Notes under the pieces: generated by a model
Databases searched by the model: none
What the model saw: only the letters and a program-made list of their open reading frames with translations
What the model was told of the DNA's origin: nothing
Shown here: piece by piece, positions 61,201 to 64,000 of the stretch
How the letters are laid out: every line of letters begins with the position of its first letter
Numbering within the stretch: the stretch's first letter is position 1
Assembly: GCF_900496995.4 (NCBI RefSeq)
Contig: NC_044012.1
Span: forward strand, 2,666,001 to 2,730,000
DNA length: 64,000 bases
Reading direction: 5' to 3'
From: Aquila chrysaetos chrysaetos
Lineage: Eukaryota; Chordata; Aves; Accipitriformes; Accipitridae
Made by a program: the position numbers and the translations under genes

Positions 61201-64000
61201 AACTGGCAAGAAGAGCTGGCAGGAGGCAGGGAAAAATCGCAACCGAACAGATTTCTGTAAATCTTTGCAGATCTCTTGTGATTTGGCCAGGACTGACAGG
61301 AGAAGGGATAATACCTGTGAGTGGTTCATAATGCCAAGTTTATCAGCTCCGGCTAATCTATAAGAAGCTGGAATAAACTGATTTGAAAGGAAGAACTTGG
61401 CTTTTTAGGAATGCCAACAGTGACTCGGGCCTGGCTTTGCATGCACAAGGAGCTTCTGCTGCAAATCTGATGTTCGGGGCCCATTTAGCCAAAAAGGGGT
61501 GAACTTTCAGCAAAATCTGTGGCACCTGATGGCCTCAGGAAGAAACAAAGTAAAATTAAAACCAGGCAAGGCTTGAGTGGCGTTTAGGTTAATGCAGCGC
61601 TTTGGCAGGAGAACAAGTGGGACAAATTGCTTAAAAATTCGGCTGGAAATTAGTGCAAGTAAGTTCACAGACCACCAGAAACATTTCTGAATGGAGACGG
61701 GTCTGTTCGGGAGCCATGAGCACGATGCCTGTCATTGCAGGGATGGCACTCGGTGCCACAAGAAACCTGTTTCATTTCCGAGTCCCTCACCTCCATCCAA
61801 CTTTCTTTAAGCGTAGTGGTAGTGCAAAGGGCGAGCTGGACCCAGATGAGGGACTCGCCATCCTTGTTCCCTTTTTTTTTCCCATTCCCATATGAGAAAC
61901 AGGCTCTTTGATAAAAATAGCTAACAGACTCTTTGAGCAAAAGTATGTCTGGGACCCAAGGAAGCTGTGTGCTGGATGCAGGGGGAAATCCGCATTATTT
62001 GTAGTTTAAATGCGAAAAAGCATCATATGGGCAAGTTTTCTGGAAAACAAGGTCTGTTTTCCAAAATTCACATGGCAGCTTTTGCCGGGGGATTTCCGTT
62101 CTTGTGCAAGCAAACTCCTTGCTTCTCTGATGTCCCCGTGAACTCAAAGCTTGGCTGAGGGATCCCTTCCTCGGTGGGATTTAGGCTTGACAGGGAAGTA
62201 TGAAACTGCTGCTTTATTGTCAGGATCCTGCTGCAGGGATGGAGAACCCCAGCCCTCCTCCATCCCATGCTGACAGCTGATGGAAACCTCTCCCGAGCTC
62301 TCCAGATAGTCCCAGCTCCTTGACAGGAGCACACAGGAGATTGCAACAAGCCTTAAAGCCTTTGCTCAGTACTGAGCCGATTTCAACAGGACTGTTAGGG
62401 TTTAATCTTTTCTACCTTGTTTGTATACCTACAAATCAACCCTCTTGCACGGGAGCTCAAAAAATCAAGCTCCTGGTAACTACAAAGGGGTTCGCTGTCT
62501 TCTCCCCCTTGTTTTTCATTTGCTTAGCTCAGATGGAGGGGCTGGAGTGATGGACAGACTGATCTAACTGTCCAGCACTTAGAAATGAAGTAAAAAAGCT
62601 GAGATCAGAAGAAAATTATTAAAACTATTATTAAAGCCTTCTTCCGTGCAGCTTTTTAAACTCCTCCTACCATATAAAAGGAGAAAACCCCGTGGTCCAT
62701 ATTTTCATGGAAAACATGCAAACCTGCCACGTGCCGTCTTCGCTGAAGGCTTCACTCACAAGAGGCGAGGATGGAGTTAACCAGGCAGTGAGCTCATCCT
62801 GGGACATAATGAACAGCCTCAAGTTTTCCTAAGGGACCAGGCTGGCTCCATCGGATTCACTTTGTCTCTCAGGTCAATATGTAATCAGGCAGCTTTTGGG
62901 TTTTTTTTTTTAAATGCATCTTTATCTTCCTATAGGAGGAATGTTTTCTCCCTCCATTACAGAGGTTCATGTATTTTTCAAATGGCAAAATTCAATTAAA
63001 ACATACACTAGCTGCAAGAAAATACTTCAAGAAAAATTCAGAGGGAGCATTTGCAGGGCATTTAAGACCGGTGCTTTGCTCTTTCCTCCAACCCCGGCTC
63101 TGGTTTGCACTTGAAAAGCAGCAGGGGCTGCAGCGGGGCTGGCTCAGGGAAGCGTTGGGATGCACTTCATCCTGGGAAGGGATGGCTGGATGAAGGGAGG
63201 AAAAGGAGGTTTTCAGTCCAACCGCCCCACGTGCAAAAACCAGGCTTGCATGAGCGCGAGCCCCTCAGCTGTGTTGACTCGCCAGGGGTTATTTTACGCT
63301 CCCGTCGGCACAGCAGAGAGCAGGATCTGGCCCTAATTGCATCAAGCCGAGACGCACCAAGAAACACAAAGCAAGAGTCGCCAAGTGATCGATGCCGGTA
63401 ACTGAACCCCAGAGCCGAGGGGAGAGGGAGAGCACTGATGTGACCGTCTCCCAAAGCTATCCGATCGCTCCACACCCCGCAGCGAAGGAGAAGCGTTTCC
63501 AGCTCCCAACCCTGCCGGCGTGGGATCGATAGCTGCAACCAGCACCGGGGAGGGATGGGGAGACGAAAAGATGCTCTGCCTCCTCAGGGCAGTAATCTCA
63601 AACCCTGCCTGCCAGGAGGGGAGGCTTGGCTGGTCTTCATGCTCTCCTAGATGGGACAAATTGGGACTGAATTATTAATAGCCGCTGCAGACTGTCTGGC
63701 TTCTACCTCTGCGGGAGCATCTCTGATTGAAGGCAGAGCTGGGGAGAGCTGCAGCGGCTGTCCTGCCTCCCTTTGCCCCTGGCATGGGCTTCGGCTCGGA
63801 AGCCTTCATCGGGCTCGGCAGCCTTCGTCGGGCTCGGCAGCCTTCATCGGGCTCAGCATCCCGCATCCAGCACCTCTCTGGCCCCAAAAGACCGACGCAA
63901 TAACCTGACTGCAAGGGCCGGGGTAGGCGCGACCCAGAGCCAGGTTCTGTCTAGACATCTCCTTCAGGGAGTGGGGAGATGGCAGCAATTAACAACCTGT
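40199..64000 (-). CDS. JPH3: JPH3, junctophilin-3 (3' half: three coding exons; 5' exons outside window)
   Basis: The visible CDS on the - strand joins 57990-57866, 52454-51535 and 40279-40199 (1,126 nt). Phases agree and all visible junctions are GT-AG. Junctophilins hold the endoplasmic reticulum next to the plasma membrane: N-terminal MORN motifs bind plasma-membrane lipid and a C-terminal helix anchors in the ER. JPH3 is the brain-enriched member, aligning voltage-gated calcium channels with ryanodine receptors. The window encodes the end of the alpha-helical region, the long Ser/Pro-rich divergent region and the ER anchor, about 374 of roughly 750 residues. The MORN exons, and the exon that carries the CAG/CTG repeat in human, lie beyond the right edge. 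The anchor sequence, divergent-region motifs and KLHDC4 neighbour all point to JPH3 rather than JPH1, JPH2 or JPH4. Confidence 0.93.
43648..43671. repeat. T11A13 palindromic homopolymer junction
   Basis: Eleven T followed directly by thirteen A form a perfect 22-bp palindrome. It is simple sequence in the JPH3 intron. Confidence 0.9.
48071..48103. repeat. 33-bp alternating purine-pyrimidine tract
   Basis: Every base alternates purine and pyrimidine, with several CG, GC and CA steps (for example ACGCGTGCACGCACACGCGT). This is the classic form of Z-DNA-prone sequence. Confidence 0.85.
50144..50500 (-). mobile_element. Old CR1-like LINE 3' region (antisense)
   Basis: GGGCTGGAAAGGACCT, then GTCCAACCGGGTCTTAGACC, CTCTCCAGGCAATTTATTCC, AATTTAAGCCCATTAATTGT and TTTGAAGACCGCTCTTTCTC follow, in order, the reverse complement of the CR1 3' region known from bird genomes. 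It is diverged with no open frame, so it is an old inactive copy inserted on the - strand. Confidence 0.6.
51535..52454 (-). CDS. JPH3: JPH3 coding exon (human exon 4 equivalent, divergent region)
   Basis: The acceptor is ACAAAAAG and the donor GTAAGT. The 920-nt exon gives 306 full codons plus the split Gly. It begins GLECQRPKRQNSSDDIEVLS and TGTPLQQESPELYRKGTTPS, then a Ser/Pro-rich stretch, HFSRQVSVDE, ELDEEKMSNYEMEMKPLMRM and QNKENFRPASSAEPTVQKLE. It ends ALKSST. This is the JPH3 divergent or joining region, largely disordered and Ser-rich, with a basic RPKR patch near its start. The ATG within VDEERGG context is internal, not a start codon: the frame is open back to the acceptor. Confidence 0.95.
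54690..54765 (+). repeat. MIR-like SINE fragment
   Basis: ATCACAGATGGGAAACTGAG, GCAGGGAGGGAATAAATGGC and TTCATATCAGAAAGC follows the MIR core order (ACAGATGGGGAAACTGAGGC, AGAGAGGTTAAATGACTTGC). It is old and diverged. Confidence 0.55.
55905..56060. repeat. 34-bp minisatellite, about 5 copies plus degenerate flank
   Basis: The core CGATGCTGGGCAAAGTGGGC followed by ACATCCAGCACGCA recurs at 55,911, 55,945, 55,979, 56,013 and 56,047, exactly 34 bp apart with few mismatches. More degenerate related copies continue to about 56,135. Since 34 is not a multiple of three, each frame is visited in turn, which yields long artefactual reading frames on both strands. Confidence 0.95.
56940..57090. promoter_or_regulatory. 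Candidate conserved non-coding element (AT-rich island)
   Basis: A sharply AT-rich block in GC-rich intron with CAATTAAG, ATTAATTA (57,058-57,065) and TTAATTATTG (57,071-57,080), all homeodomain-type sites. It resembles deeply conserved vertebrate enhancers in composition, but conservation was not tested. Confidence 0.3.
57866..57990 (-). CDS. JPH3: JPH3 coding exon (human exon 3 equivalent)
   Basis: The acceptor is TTGCAG at 57,996-57,991 and the donor GTCAGT. The exon starts on the third base of an Arg codon and ends on the first base of a Gly codon. It encodes TSHSRAKAEAAVTAAQKAQE then EARIARITAKEFSPSFQHRE and N, the alanine-rich alpha-helical segment between the MORN motifs and the divergent region. 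It is nearly identical to the mammalian JPH3 sequence I recall. Confidence 0.94.
60190..60570. promoter_or_regulatory. Candidate conserved non-coding element (AT-rich island)
   Basis: This 380-bp AT-rich block interrupts GC-rich intron sequence. It contains CACATTAATTAAG (60,221-60,233), TTAATTG (60,311-60,317), an E-box CAGCTG (60,478-60,483) and CAGTTAATTG (60,535-60,544). It has no repeat signature and no open frame. Composition and motif density resemble developmental enhancers; this is inference only. Confidence 0.35.
63799..63855. repeat. 19-bp tandem repeat, 3 copies
   Basis: GCAGCCTTCGTCGGGCTCG-type units occur three times head to tail with one to three mismatches each. It is a small GC-rich minisatellite in the JPH3 intron. 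Confidence 0.85.

Larger units (their letters stand above)
57991..64000 (-). other. JPH3: JPH3 intron upstream of the helical-region exon (partial)
   Basis: This intron is open at the right edge; at least 6 kb is visible. It contains an AT-rich, motif-rich island (60,190-60,570), a 19-bp triplicate (63,799-63,855) and T-rich simple runs (for example 62,903-62,912). No MORN-encoding exon was found, so the preceding exon must lie beyond 64,000. Confidence 0.75.

Noticed and set aside
57991-64000. The JPH3 CAG/CTG repeat known from human Huntington disease-like 2
   Set aside because: No CAG/CTG run is present. That exon lies near the 5' end of the gene, which is beyond the right edge of the window.

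Overview
The window is vertebrate nuclear DNA, almost certainly from a bird. It carries intron-rich genes with GT-AG junctions, a CpG-island promoter, and CR1-type retrotransposon relics including a recognisable CR1 3' end near 9.82-9.88 kb. The two genes match the KLHDC4-JPH3 neighbourhood of human 16q24. The species cannot be told from the sequence. There are no prokaryotic operons, CRISPR arrays or intact mobile elements.

Layout: (1) 1-2.4 kb is intergenic. (2) 2.4-3.2 kb is the GC-rich promoter, 5' UTR and first exon of KLHDC4. (3) 2.85-31.4 kb is KLHDC4 on the + strand. I reconstructed 12 coding exons with consistent phases: 1,746 nt of CDS for a 581-residue kelch-repeat protein. A polyadenylation signal lies at 31,798. 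(4) 31.8-37.6 kb is intergenic. (5) 64-37.7 kb, read on the - strand, is the 3' half of JPH3 (junctophilin-3): three coding exons at 57,990-57,866, 52,454-51,535 and 40,279-40,199, plus a long 3' UTR. The upstream JPH3 exons with the MORN motifs are outside the window to the right. The two genes are convergent (tail to tail), with stop codons 8.8 kb apart.

The genes are not known to act together. KLHDC4 is a poorly understood kelch-repeat protein. JPH3 is a brain-enriched protein that holds the endoplasmic reticulum close to the plasma membrane. Their adjacency is conserved synteny, not an operon.

I found no evidence of a novel biological system. The items most worth checking are: a possible alternative KLHDC4 ending by read-through of the exon 11 donor, which would remove the C-terminal DUF4110-like domain; paired YY1-like sites in the KLHDC4 promoter; a perfect 12-bp inverted repeat in intron 4; a 34-bp minisatellite in JPH3 intron 3 that creates long spurious ORFs; AT-rich, homeodomain-motif-rich islands in the JPH3 introns that look like conserved enhancers; and homopolymer tracts in the presumed JPH3 3' UTR. 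All exon calls rest on reading frame, splice sites and recalled family sequence; no alignment was run.
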